Notes under the pieces: model-generated
Databases searched by the model: none
Told to the model about the DNA's origin: nothing
The model's input: the letters and a program-made list of their open reading frames with translations, nothing else
NCBI GenBank assembly: GCA_020634575.1
Contig: JACKBM010000009.1
Coordinates: forward strand, 1 to 64,000
DNA: 64,000 bases
Source of the DNA: Ardenticatenales bacterium
GTDB lineage: Bacteria; Chloroflexota; Anaerolineae; Promineifilales; Promineifilaceae
Direction: 5' to 3'
Part shown: positions 6,647 to 14,100 of the stretch, in pieces
Layout: every line of letters begins with the position of its first letter
How positions within the stretch are numbered: the first letter of the stretch is position 1
Made by a program: the position numbers and the translations under genes

Positions 6647-9140
6647 AACTTTCGCTTACCCTCTGGCAGCAATCCTCTGCCTGATTTGGCTCTTCGCCTG
6701 TGGTGAGGGGCCTGCCGCCGATCCCGCCGTTACGCCGGTCGTGACGGCAGAATCGACGGCGCTGAATGAGACCGAATTTATCATCCCGCCAACGTCACCG
6801 GTCACGCCACGCCCCGGCGAGGAAAGCGATGGGGATGCCCAGGCTGCCGCCCCGGCGACAGCCACCGCCCTTCCCACCAATACCCCGTTGCCCACCGCCA
6901 CGCCCCAACCGGCCGATCGGCTGGCCCTCGGGTTGCGCTACCTGGAAAACGGCAACTTCGCCGCGGCCATCGAGCAGCTCAGCCGCGCTTTGGACCAGGG
7001 ACTGTCAGACGACCAGGAGCAGCAGATTCGCTACGCCCTCGGTCAGGCTTACCTGGCGGTCGGTCAGAATGAAGCGGCCATCGAAATGCTGAATCAGTTC
7101 CTGGCGGCCAGCGCCGGCCCACAGCCGTCAGCGCCATTGGGCAGCCGGACGCTGGCCCACCCGGCCGCCGCCTATGCGTTACTGGCCCAGGCCTATCAGG
7201 CCTCCGGCGACGGCGCCGCCGCCCGCACCGCCTACGAGACCTACCTCCTGGCCAACCCCGACATGGCCTTCTACATCCAATCCGCCATCGCCAACAGTTA
7301 TGAAGCGGCCGGCGAGCTAGAATTAGCCGCTGCCGCCCGAACGGAAGCGCTGGCAGCTGAGGCCCACAAAAATGAGTATGTCGGCGTGCAATACGCCCTG
7401 GCCGAATATTACCTGGCCAATGGTGAGTACAGTCTGGCCAGCGAGCATTACCTGGCCATCCTCGACGTTGCTGTCACCGACACAACACGAGGTGATGCGT
7501 TGTACCAGGCGGGTCTGGCTGAGCAGCTGGCCGGCAACACCGAGACCGCCTATGCGCTGTTCGAACGCGCCTTCGACGAATATCCCACTGCTTACACAAG
7601 CTATTTAGGCCTCGTCGAGTTAGTTGATGCCGGCATTGTAGTGGATGAATACCAGCGCGGCCTGGTTGATTTCTATGCCGGCGCTTACCAACCGGCTCTG
7701 GATGCGTTTGACCGCTACATCAGCGCCCAAACGGCGGTATCAGCGACAGTCGATGCTGATGTTTATCGCTGGCAAGCGTATTCGTTTGAGGGTTTGGGGA
7801 ACGTGGAGGCGGCAATTGGGGCGTTGACGGCTTATGGGGAAACGGATCCGGCCGGGGCCAACCTGGAGCAGGCCCAGCTCTACTTCCGCAACAACCAATG
7901 GGAACAATCTCGCCTGGCTTACATCCAATACAGCGACACCTACACCCAGACCAGCGTGGCCGCCGAAGCAACCTGGTGGGCCGCTCGCCTGACCGAGCTG
8001 TTCGGGACCCCGGACGAAGCCGCCAGCCGCTATCTCGGCCTGGCCGAACGGTATCCGGCCAGCCCGGACGCGCCTAAAGCGCTCTTCCGCGCCGGCTTCT
8101 TGCTGGTCAATGAAGGTGATGAGACGGCCGCCCTGACCGCCTGGGAAACGTTGATGACCAATTATCCCCAGAGTGAGTTTGGCGCTGCTGCCCGCATCTG
8201 GCTGGTCCGCAGCGGCCTGGACGAGGCCGCCCTGGACGGCGCTGAAGAGCTGGCCGGCTTCAGCTACTACCATTTCCGGGCTGAAGACCTGGCCACCGGC
8301 GCCCAACCATTCACCCCGGTCCGCAACCTCAACCTGGTGACCACCGCCACCGAGCAGGCCGAAGCGGAGAATTGGCTGCGTGAACAGCTGGGCCTGGCGG
8401 CCGATACGGAAATCGCCGCCCTGGGGCCAACGTTGCTGGGCGATGCCCGGCTGGTGCGCGGTTGGAAATTGTGGGAGCTGGGTCGATGGGAACTGGCGCG
8501 GCAAGAGCTGGAAGCGGTCCGCGTCGCCTACAACACCGACGCGGTCGCCACCTACCAGCTGGCCCTTTTCTTCCGCGACATCGGCCTCTATCGTTCCTCC
8601 ATTCTGGCGGCGGCCAACCTGTTCGACCTGACCGGCGCCGGCATCTTCAGCGCCCCCCGGTTCCTGGGCGCGCTGCTCTATCCGATTCATTATGCCGACC
8701 TGATCGTGCCGCTCAGCGCCCGCTACGGTTATGATCCCTTGCTGCAATTTGCCCTGGTACGCCAGGAATCGTTGTATGAAACCTTCATCAGTTCGCCGGT
8801 CGGCGCCCAGGGGCTCAGCCAGGTGATGCCGGCCACGGGCGACTACATCGCCGGGCAGCTCGGCTGGCCCGATTACAGCACCGCCCGCCTGCTGGACCCA
8901 TACGTGGGGCTCAACTTCGGCGCCTTCTACCTGGACCAGCAGCTCGACGGCTTTGACGGCAGCGTCCACGCCGCCCTCGCCGCCTACAACGCCGGCCCCG
9001 GCAACGCCGCCCGCTGGTACGAGGTCGCCGGCGACGACATCGACCTGTTCGTGGAGACGATTGATTTCACGGAGACGAGGCTGTATGTTGAGCGGATCTA
9101 TCTAGGGCATGCAATATACCGGCATTTGTATGGGCAATAG
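6633..9140 (+). CDS. Lipoprotein soluble-lytic-transglycosylase-like protein with TPR repeats
   Basis: An 835-residue protein starting at GTG 6633, which overlaps the preceding gene. A lipoprotein signal ends in LFAC, followed by a Thr/Pro linker (residues ~35-90). A long array of TPR-like repeats (ALGQAYLAVGQNEAAIEML and others) covers about residues 95-640. The C-terminal goose-lysozyme-like SLT domain has the catalytic Glu712 in VRQES, GAQGLSQVMPATG and AAYNAGPG. This is the Slt70 architecture, which cleaves peptidoglycan to 1,6-anhydro products. Together with mltG 1.6 kb upstream it makes this a cell-wall remodelling operon. Motifs are intact, so activity is expected. Confidence 0.92.
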   Translation: MIRARTFAYPLAAILCLIWLFACGEGPAADPAVTPVVTAESTALNETEFIIPPTSPVTPRPGEESDGDAQAAAPATATALPTNTPLPTATPQPADRLALGLRYLENGNFAAAIEQLSRALDQGLSDDQEQQIRYALGQAYLAVGQNEAAIEMLNQFLAASAGPQPSAPLGSRTLAHPAAAYALLAQAYQASGDGAAARTAYETYLLANPDMAFYIQSAIANSYEAAGELELAAAARTEALAAEAHKNEYVGVQYALAEYYLANGEYSLASEHYLAILDVAVTDTTRGDALYQAGLAEQLAGNTETAYALFERAFDEYPTAYTSYLGLVELVDAGIVVDEYQRGLVDFYAGAYQPALDAFDRYISAQTAVSATVDADVYRWQAYSFEGLGNVEAAIGALTAYGETDPAGANLEQAQLYFRNNQWEQSRLAYIQYSDTYTQTSVAAEATWWAARLTELFGTPDEAASRYLGLAERYPASPDAPKALFRAGFLLVNEGDETAALTAWETLMTNYPQSEFGAAARIWLVRSGLDEAALDGAEELAGFSYYHFRAEDLATGAQPFTPVRNLNLVTTATEQAEAENWLREQLGLAADTEIAALGPTLLGDARLVRGWKLWELGRWELARQELEAVRVAYNTDAVATYQLALFFRDIGLYRSSILAAANLFDLTGAGIFSAPRFLGALLYPIHYADLIVPLSARYGYDPLLQFALVRQESLYETFISSPVGAQGLSQVMPATGDYIAGQLGWPDYSTARLLDPYVGLNFGAFYLDQQLDGFDGSVHAALAAYNAGPGNAARWYEVAGDDIDLFVETIDFTETRLYVERIYLGHAIYRHLYGQ

Positions 9141-9158
9141 GTTACCTGAGTAAAACCT

Positions 9159-10124
9159 ATGAACGAAGACCTAGATCCTGACATTCGCCACAACTGGTGC
9201 CGTGACTTGCTACGAGATAGTCTCATTGAGAAATCGTTTTCCCCAGACGCATTGATCAGACTCAGGGTGGAGCTTTCGGACAGTCTGGAAAGAATTGTGG
9301 GCGTTCCACTTGATGATGCCAACCAGTTTATATTCTTGCGCCGGGAAAATCCTGAGCTCGCATATATGGATAGCGGCCATGGCTATGTCATGGGCGATCT
9401 CCTGGGTCCTGACGGGACAACCTGGCTCACCTATTTCCTCTTCTGGCCCCTCCCAGGTTCCACTACACCATATGCCCTTTCTGATCTCAAACCATTGGCA
9501 GAAAATGTGGCGCAACGTTTCGGTTGGACAGCTCAGATTGAAGGGCTAGGTTTGGCAGAAAGGTATGGTCCTGGTGCGACAGGCGTTCCGCCTTTGGCAC
9601 TCCCTGACCTATCTATCCCTGTGAAATGGGGCAAATGGTGGGCAGCTACAGCGCCGGACCTGACTTTTAAGCTCTCGTTTGACACAGACGAGCCGGAGCC
9701 AGTGACCAGTGAAGTCGAAGCTGTCCTTTACGATGAACTGGCCGCTATCTCCCTGACCAGGTTGCCGGAGTTACTTGCAGCAGAAGACAGCAAAGACCTG
9801 GCAGATGCTTTTGCGCATTATCAGAGCATGCTTGATGCTGGCGTAACAGGTGAAACACGAGCGGCACAATATCACGAGAAGCTTGAAGAACTCTTCGCCA
9901 GACTGCCAGATGCACGACGCTGGGAGCTGGAAATGGCCGCCTGGGGAGTCGTTGCTGGCTACGCGAAGTATTCGAGCGATCTGGATCCGGCCGGTAATGG
10001 CTACTACCATCTCCACGTTGACTTCATGACCGCATTTCCAGGCGAGGAAGGCATCAAGTGTTGGATTAGAGCAATGGATCGGCTGGCACTCCGCTTTCCC
10101 TTGCGCCTGATTGAAATCGGCTAG
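9159..10124 (+). CDS. Hypothetical protein, 321 aa, unlike its neighbours in base composition
   Basis: I cannot assign a family. The protein is soluble, with no signal peptide or membrane segment, acidic, and rich in Trp/Tyr motifs (WLTYFLFWPLPGSTTPY, VKWGKWWAATAPDL). Its C-terminal part (DLDPAGNGYYHLHVDF) looks globular. Codon use is visibly less GC-biased at third positions than in flanking genes, which may indicate recent acquisition. There is no clear SD before ATG 9159. It is followed by a perfect 15-bp hairpin. Confidence 0.65.
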   Translation: MNEDLDPDIRHNWCRDLLRDSLIEKSFSPDALIRLRVELSDSLERIVGVPLDDANQFIFLRRENPELAYMDSGHGYVMGDLLGPDGTTWLTYFLFWPLPGSTTPYALSDLKPLAENVAQRFGWTAQIEGLGLAERYGPGATGVPPLALPDLSIPVKWGKWWAATAPDLTFKLSFDTDEPEPVTSEVEAVLYDELAAISLTRLPELLAAEDSKDLADAFAHYQSMLDAGVTGETRAAQYHEKLEELFARLPDARRWELEMAAWGVVAGYAKYSSDLDPAGNGYYHLHVDFMTAFPGEEGIKCWIRAMDRLALRFPLRLIEIG

Positions 10125-10141
10125 CGTAGCGAACACATCAG

Positions 10142-10176
10142 ACAACCTGACAGGTTGGGGTAACCTGTCAGGTTGT
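10142..10176 (+). terminator. Hairpin of the AACCTGTCAGGTT palindrome family
   Basis: The arms ACAACCTGACAGGTT (10142-10156) and AACCTGTCAGGTTGT (10162-10176) form a perfect 15-bp stem with a 5-nt loop. Each arm is itself nearly palindromic. It is followed only by TGTT, so termination is plausible but not classical. Confidence 0.6.
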
Positions 10177-10185
10177 TGTTATAAT
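10177..10185 (+). promoter_or_regulatory. Extended -10 promoter element for the DinB-like gene
   Basis: TGTTATAAT is a perfect -10 hexamer with the TGn extension, directly after the hairpin and 42 nt before the ATG. No good -35 is visible, as expected for extended -10 promoters. Confidence 0.55.
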
Positions 10186-10227
10186 TCTGCCCAGTTGTAA
10201 CCCAGTTTAGTCCCATTGGAGGAAATT

Positions 10228-10770
10228 ATGTCAGATGATATGGGCCGTACCGCGGCCGCCATGCTCGGCGAGCAGATCGGCTTTGTCCACGGCACCCTGG
10301 AACAGATGCTGAATGATGTCAGCCCGGAGGTTGCCAACGCGCCATCCGCTGGTCTGGCCCGCTCAATTGGCAGCTACTATGCCCACATCCTGCTGTCCGA
10401 GGATCTGGCTGTACAGGCCGTCCTGCAAGGAAAAGCGCCGCTGTTTGTCTCCACATTCGCCGGCAAGACCGGTTTTGACGAGCCAGTCCCGGCCGATCCC
10501 TCCCAATGGATGGCATACGCGAGCAGCGCCGGCAGTGACGTCAGTTCGTCACGTGAGTACGCCCAGGCGGTCTACGCGGCCACGGATGCTTACATGGCGA
10601 GCCTGACCGATGAGAAACTGGCTGAAGAGCAGGACCTCTCCAGCTTTGGCTTTGGTACGCAGAAACGAAGCTGGGTACTGTCAACCTTCGTCCTGACCAA
10701 TTGCGCCTGGCACACCGGCGAAATCGCCTGCCTGAAAGGCAATCACGGCCTGAAGGGTTATCCCTTCTAG
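10228..10770 (+). CDS. DinB-like four-helix-bundle protein
   Basis: A 180-residue protein starting at ATG 10228 behind SD GGAGGA; the in-frame TTG at 10216 lies in front of that SD. The layout fits the DinB/YfiT-like bundle, whose members bind a divalent metal through three histidines. Visible candidates are His in SYYAHILLSED and His in NCAWHTGEIACLKG, the latter resembling the family's HxGE(I) ending. Such proteins include thiol-dependent transferases and hydrolases, so no substrate can be given. It leads a short cluster with an isochorismatase-like and an NTF2-like gene. Confidence 0.78.
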   Translation: MSDDMGRTAAAMLGEQIGFVHGTLEQMLNDVSPEVANAPSAGLARSIGSYYAHILLSEDLAVQAVLQGKAPLFVSTFAGKTGFDEPVPADPSQWMAYASSAGSDVSSSREYAQAVYAATDAYMASLTDEKLAEEQDLSSFGFGTQKRSWVLSTFVLTNCAWHTGEIACLKGNHGLKGYPF

Positions 10771-10781
10771 GTGCGAGACAG

Positions 10782-11378
10782 ATGACAACACGTGACTGGG
10801 GGGCGTTTGCCCTGCTGCTCATTGATGTTCAGGAAGATTTCTGGCCGCCGGCCCTGGCGGCGGCCTTTCCTGACTTCCCCACTAATGTCGAGAAGCTGCT
10901 GGCAACCTGCCGCGAAGAGGGTCTGGAAGTTGTCCATCTGCGGGCGTTGTTCCGGCCGGATCAGGCCGATTGGATGGTGCGCTACAAGCTGCGGGACTGG
11001 ATCCCCTGCATCAGCGGCACAGCCGGCGCTGAGCTTTTGCCCTGCGCCGCCGCCCTGCCCGGCGAGAAGGTCCTGCACAAACAGACCTTCGACGGCTTCC
11101 TCAATCCGGAACTGGACGCTTATCTGCAAAGCCAGGGCAAACAGTTTGTCATGGTCGCCGGTCTGGTCACCTCAACCTGTGTCCTGCTGACCGGCATCGC
11201 CGCCGCCCAGCGCGGCTACCTGACCGCCCTGGTCGCTGATTGCAGCGCCGACGAACCGGAGGCCCACGCCCGGACCGTGGAAAGTTATCTTTTTGCCCTG
11301 GAAATGGTGGAATCAAGCGAGATCGTCGCCAACTACGAGAAGTGGCAGGAGCAGCTGACGCAGTTGGCAGCTTTATGA
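10782..11378 (+). CDS. Isochorismatase-family cysteine hydrolase
   Basis: A 198-residue alpha/beta hydrolase of the isochorismatase/nicotinamidase fold. The catalytic triad is visible: Asp15 (LLIDVQEDF), Lys100 (LHKQTFDGF) and Cys133 (LVTSTCVLLT) with the characteristic preceding cis-peptide-type turn. Length is typical of small amidases acting on nicotinamide, ureas or related amides; nothing here identifies the substrate. ATG 10782 follows the previous gene by 11 bp, and the stop overlaps the next start as ATGA. Confidence 0.88.
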   Translation: MTTRDWGAFALLLIDVQEDFWPPALAAAFPDFPTNVEKLLATCREEGLEVVHLRALFRPDQADWMVRYKLRDWIPCISGTAGAELLPCAAALPGEKVLHKQTFDGFLNPELDAYLQSQGKQFVMVAGLVTSTCVLLTGIAAAQRGYLTALVADCSADEPEAHARTVESYLFALEMVESSEIVANYEKWQEQLTQLAAL

Positions 11379-11881
11379 GCGAAATCATCACAACCGAGGA
11401 AGTGACCGCGGCCGCTACCGCGTTTCTGACCGCTTTTGATCAGCTGGATTGGGAGCCATTCAGCCGCTTTATCGCGCCGGACGCGACGGTGTTTATGCCA
11501 TTTGCCAACGTGCAGCGGCGACTGGAGGGGAAAGCCGCAATTGAGGCGGTGTTTGCTGATTTTTTCGCGCGGGTGCGTCAGGAGCGTTCGGGGCCATCGT
11601 ACCTGGATATCCGGCCGGTCGACCTCGACATTCACCTGCTGGGTGACAGCGCCCTGGTCACCTTCCACCTGGACAACGGTGTCACGCTCTCGCGTCGCAC
11701 GGCCATCTTCCAGAAGCGGGCCGGTGAATGGTATTTGTTGCATTTGCATGCATCGAATATGGCCATTGGGGATGGTGATTCGTCTTTAGTGAAATCCGCT
11801 GAACTCTACGCGCAGATCTATGCATCTGACGAGGAATTGCAGGAATTAACTGACCAGGCAGCTGCAGATTGGCCAGAGTAA
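11375..11881 (+). CDS. NTF2-like / SnoaL-type cone-fold protein
   Basis: A 168-residue protein whose start overlaps the previous stop (ATGA). It has the SnoaL/DUF4440-like pattern: an N-terminal helix with FLTAFDQLDWEPFSRFIAPDATVFMPF, a GKAAIEAVFADFF helix and C-terminal strands with RTAIFQKRAGEWYLLHLHAS. Such folds serve as small isomerases, hydrolases or binding modules; function is not predictable. It ends the DinB-like/isochorismatase-like operon and converges with the cupin gene. Confidence 0.78.
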   Translation: MSEIITTEEVTAAATAFLTAFDQLDWEPFSRFIAPDATVFMPFANVQRRLEGKAAIEAVFADFFARVRQERSGPSYLDIRPVDLDIHLLGDSALVTFHLDNGVTLSRRTAIFQKRAGEWYLLHLHASNMAIGDGDSSLVKSAELYAQIYASDEELQELTDQAAADWPE

Positions 11882-11925
11882 TTCTCCCTGCATCGAACGA
11901 CACCAAGGATTGTATTTGATATCAA

Positions 11926-12339
11926 CTAACCCGCCGGCCGCAGCGCATCCAGGTCGGGCCTGAGCACGACGCTTTCCTGCTCGTTGGGGTCGGTGCGGGC
12001 GCCGACGGCGACGCAGGGTTCGCTGTCACTGAGGTTGTAGGGGAGATGGGGGGCACCGGCCGGTATATACAGAAAATCCCCCGGCCCGCACACCATGTGC
12101 TCCGCCAGATCATCCCCATACCACATGCCGGCCTGACCGCTGATGACATATAAAGTCGTCTCATGACCATCATGCAAATGGGCTTTGGCCCGGCCGCCCG
12201 GCGGAATGACAATCAGGTGCATGCAAATGGCCTGCGCCCCCGTGTTCTCCGCTGAAATGCCGGGGAAATTGGTGAACGCCTGTTTGCTGACGACCGCCTC
12301 ACCCGCCTTGATGAGTTGACACCCTGCTTTTGCCGCCAT
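11926..12339 (-). CDS. Single-domain cupin
   Basis: A 137-residue beta-barrel protein on the minus strand, starting at ATG 12339 behind a GGGAGG SD. Cupin motif 1 is present as HLHDGHETTLYVISG (His, His, Glu ligands) and motif 2 as GDFLYIPAGAPH (His ligand), so metal binding is expected. Many such small cupins are annotated as binding proteins or isomerases; the reaction is unknown. Its start lies one base after the stop of the zinc-ribbon gene, so the two are co-transcribed. Confidence 0.85.
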   Translation of the reverse strand: MAAKAGCQLIKAGEAVVSKQAFTNFPGISAENTGAQAICMHLIVIPPGGRAKAHLHDGHETTLYVISGQAGMWYGDDLAEHMVCGPGDFLYIPAGAPHLPYNLSDSEPCVAVGARTDPNEQESVVLRPDLDALRPAG

Positions 12340-12340
12340 T

Positions 12341-12556
12341 TCAGCCTCCCTCAAACGATTTATAGGCCCGGTGGCAGACCTCACACTCAACAAACTCGCC
12401 CATTTTCTCGTATTGAAAAATCGGAATGAAAAATAGGGTGAACCATTTGCCGATCTGTTTTTGCTTGCCGTCGCGCTTGGTGCCACATTTGCTGCAATAA
12501 AATTGACGTTCGCCCGTCACCTTCTCGCGTGTCCGTGTGCCAAATATGATGAACAT
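12341..12556 (-). CDS. Small zinc-ribbon protein (zinc-ribbon_15-like)
   Basis: A 71-residue protein (ATG at 12556) with two CxxC knuckles, CSKCGTKRDG and CEVCHRAY, around a conserved aromatic core IGKWFTLFFIPIFQYEKMGE. The N-terminal FIIFGTRTREKVTGE matches the small zinc-ribbon family often found singly in Chloroflexota and Actinobacteria. The role is unknown. It sits immediately upstream of the cupin gene, on the same strand. Confidence 0.8.
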   Translation of the reverse strand: MFIIFGTRTREKVTGERQFYCSKCGTKRDGKQKQIGKWFTLFFIPIFQYEKMGEFVECEVCHRAYKSFEGG

Positions 12557-12606
12557 GGCCACAGTATACAACAGGTACCCGGGTCTGCTTTGTCTATTTC
12601 CTACAA

Positions 12607-12635
12607 TTGACGCTTATTTATAACTCAAGAATAAT
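12607..12635 (+). promoter_or_regulatory. Sigma-70-type promoter upstream of the structured RNA / carA leader
   Basis: TTGACG (12607-12612), a 17-nt spacer and AATAAT (12630-12635) form a near-consensus housekeeping promoter, predicting a transcript start near 12642. Confidence 0.75.
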
Positions 12636-12641
12636 AGAAAT

Positions 12642-12819
12642 CGTTTGGCAGCCGGAACAACAAGCCGCCCCGGCGTAAGGCGCGGCGCAAGTAACCCCGG
12701 CTACCCTTATCACCGGGTGGATATGCTTCACCTGCGGGCGAATAACTGCCCCACAAGCGAACATTGCCAATGCAGGTCTAGACCCGTCGGATGGTGCCCA
12801 TCTGGGCGGGCCTTTTTTT
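12642..12819 (+). ncRNA. Candidate structured RNA (stand-alone small RNA or carA attenuator leader)
   Basis: About 178 nt between the promoter above and a strong terminator. Visible helices are AGCCGG(12650)/CCGGCT, enclosing GCCGC/GCGGC; ACCC/GGGT (around 12702-12717); GGGC/GCCC (12736-12751); ACCTGC (12730-12735)/GCAGGT (12772-12777); and TTGGCA (12645-12650)/TGCCAA (12765-12770). The last two pairings cross, suggesting a pseudoknot, and the first base of AGCCGG is shared with TTGGCA. I do not recognise a known riboswitch, 6S RNA, SRP RNA or T-box consensus. Being 28 nt before the carA start, it may regulate pyrimidine/arginine synthesis by attenuation (inference). Confidence 0.5.
12783..12819 (+). 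terminator. Intrinsic terminator/attenuator before carA
   Basis: A stem of about 12 bp with one bulge (CCCGTCGGATGG, loop TGC, CCATCTGGGCGGG) at 12783-12810 is followed by CC and a seven-T run at 12813-12819. It precedes the carA ATG by 28 nt, so read-through would be needed for carA expression from the upstream promoter. Confidence 0.8.
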
Positions 12820-12847
12820 ACCTGTAACCATGATCCTGGAGAGATTC

Positions 12848-13993
12848 ATGCCCCAATTTGCTCCCGCCTTGCTGGCTCTGGAAGATGGCAGCCTATGGCC
12901 CGGCCTCGGCTTCGGCGCCGTGGGCGACACCACCGGCGAAATCGTCTTCAATACCAGTATGACCGGCTACCAGGAGATCCTGACGGACCCCTCCTATCAC
13001 GGCCAGATCATCACCATGACCCAGCCGCATATCGGCAACTACGGGGTGACCCCGGAAGATGAAGAAAGTGGCCGTGTCTGGGCAGCCGGCTTTGTCATCC
13101 GCAGCCTCAGCCCCGTGGTCAGCAACTGGCGCTCGCGCCAGAGCCTGCCGGATTACCTGGCCGAACGCGGCGTTGTGGCCATCACCGACGTCAACACCCG
13201 CGCCCTGGTGCGCCACATCCGTACCCATGGCGCCATGCGCTCCGCCCTTTCGACGGGTGATCCCGACCCGGAACGGCTGGTCGCCCTGGCCCGTGCCAGC
13301 CGGGACATGAACGGCCTCAACCTGGCTGATGAGGTCACCTGTGACGAGCCGTATCGCTGGGCCGAAGCGCAGCAATGGTGGCAGCCCGGCACCGTCGCCG
13401 CCGATGCCCCGGCCGATGGCTTCCATGTCGTCGCCTACGATTTTGGTATCAAGCGCAACATCCTGCGCCTGCTGGCGTCGCGCGGCTGCCGCATCACGGT
13501 TGTCCCGGCCCACACTACGGCCGAGGAAGCACTGGCGCTAGAGCCGGATGGCATTTTTCTCTCCAATGGCCCCGGCGACCCGGCCGCCTGCACTGAGGCC
13601 ATCAACACCGTGCAGACGCTGCTCGGGCAAAAGCCGCTTTTCGGCATCTGCCTGGGCCACCAGATTCTGGGGCTGGCCCTGGGGGCGGAGACCTACAAAT
13701 TGAAATTTGGTCACCGCGGCGGCAACCAGCCGGTAAAGGTAGAAGCGACCGGCGAGGTGCAGATCTCCAGCCATAATCATGGTTTTGCGGTGCGGCCGGA
13801 GAGTTTACCGGCCGGTGTCACCTCCAGCCATACCAACCTCAACGACCACACCTGCGAAGGGCTCGACGCGCCGGCTCACCGCGCTTTCTCCGTCCAATAC
13901 CACCCGGAAAGCTCCCCCGGCCCCCACGATTCCGACGCCCTCTTCGACAAATTCGCCCAAATGATGGCTCAGAAGGAGAAGGCCACGGATTAG
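12848..13993 (+). CDS. carA: Carbamoyl-phosphate synthase small (glutaminase) subunit
   Basis: This subunit hydrolyses glutamine and channels ammonia to CarB for carbamoyl phosphate synthesis (arginine and pyrimidine pathways). It has 381 residues starting at ATG 12848 behind GGAGAG. The N-terminal small-subunit domain ([29 protein letters not shown]) is followed by a class-I glutamine amidotransferase domain with nucleophile Cys268 (GICLGHQ) and the His/Glu pair in VQYHPES. The last codons (ACG GAT TAG) lie inside the left arm of an intergenic palindromic repeat, so the repeat supplies the C-terminus and stop. Confidence 0.97.
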   Translation: MPQFAPALLALEDGSLWPGLGFGAVGDTTGEIVFNTSMTGYQEILTDPSYHGQIITMTQPHIGNYGVTPEDEESGRVWAAGFVIRSLSPVVSNWRSRQSLPDYLAERGVVAITDVNTRALVRHIRTHGAMRSALSTGDPDPERLVALARASRDMNGLNLADEVTCDEPYRWAEAQQWWQPGTVAADAPADGFHVVAYDFGIKRNILRLLASRGCRITVVPAHTTAEEALALEPDGIFLSNGPGDPAACTEAINTVQTLLGQKPLFGICLGHQILGLALGAETYKLKFGHRGGNQPVKVEATGEVQISSHNHGFAVRPESLPAGVTSSHTNLNDHTCEGLDAPAHRAFSVQYHPESSPGPHDSDALFDKFAQMMAQKEKATD

Positions 13994-14092
13994 CACGGAT
14001 TAAACACGGATTTTTCTTTTTGGATTGCGCACTCTGACACATCGCGCTTTTTCAAAAAAAGAATCCGTGCCAAATCCGTGCCAATCCGTGGC
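13982..14092. repeat. CCACGGATTAGCACGGATT palindromic element, copy 1
   Basis: The left arm at 13982-14001 and right arm at 14073-14092 pair over 20 bp with one mismatch. The inner parts (ACACGGATT / AATCCGTGCC and T-rich/A-rich stretches) also pair, giving a long imperfect hairpin. The element contains the carA stop codon and ends eight bases before the carB ATG. Confidence 0.88.
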
Positions 14093-14100
14093 AAAACAAC

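Noticed and set aside
12755..12800. Resemblance of TGCCAATGCAGGTC..CCCG to a twister-ribozyme core
   Set aside because: Only about a dozen bases match from memory; the required flanking stem and the full conserved loop could not be shown, so I report only an unidentified structured RNA.
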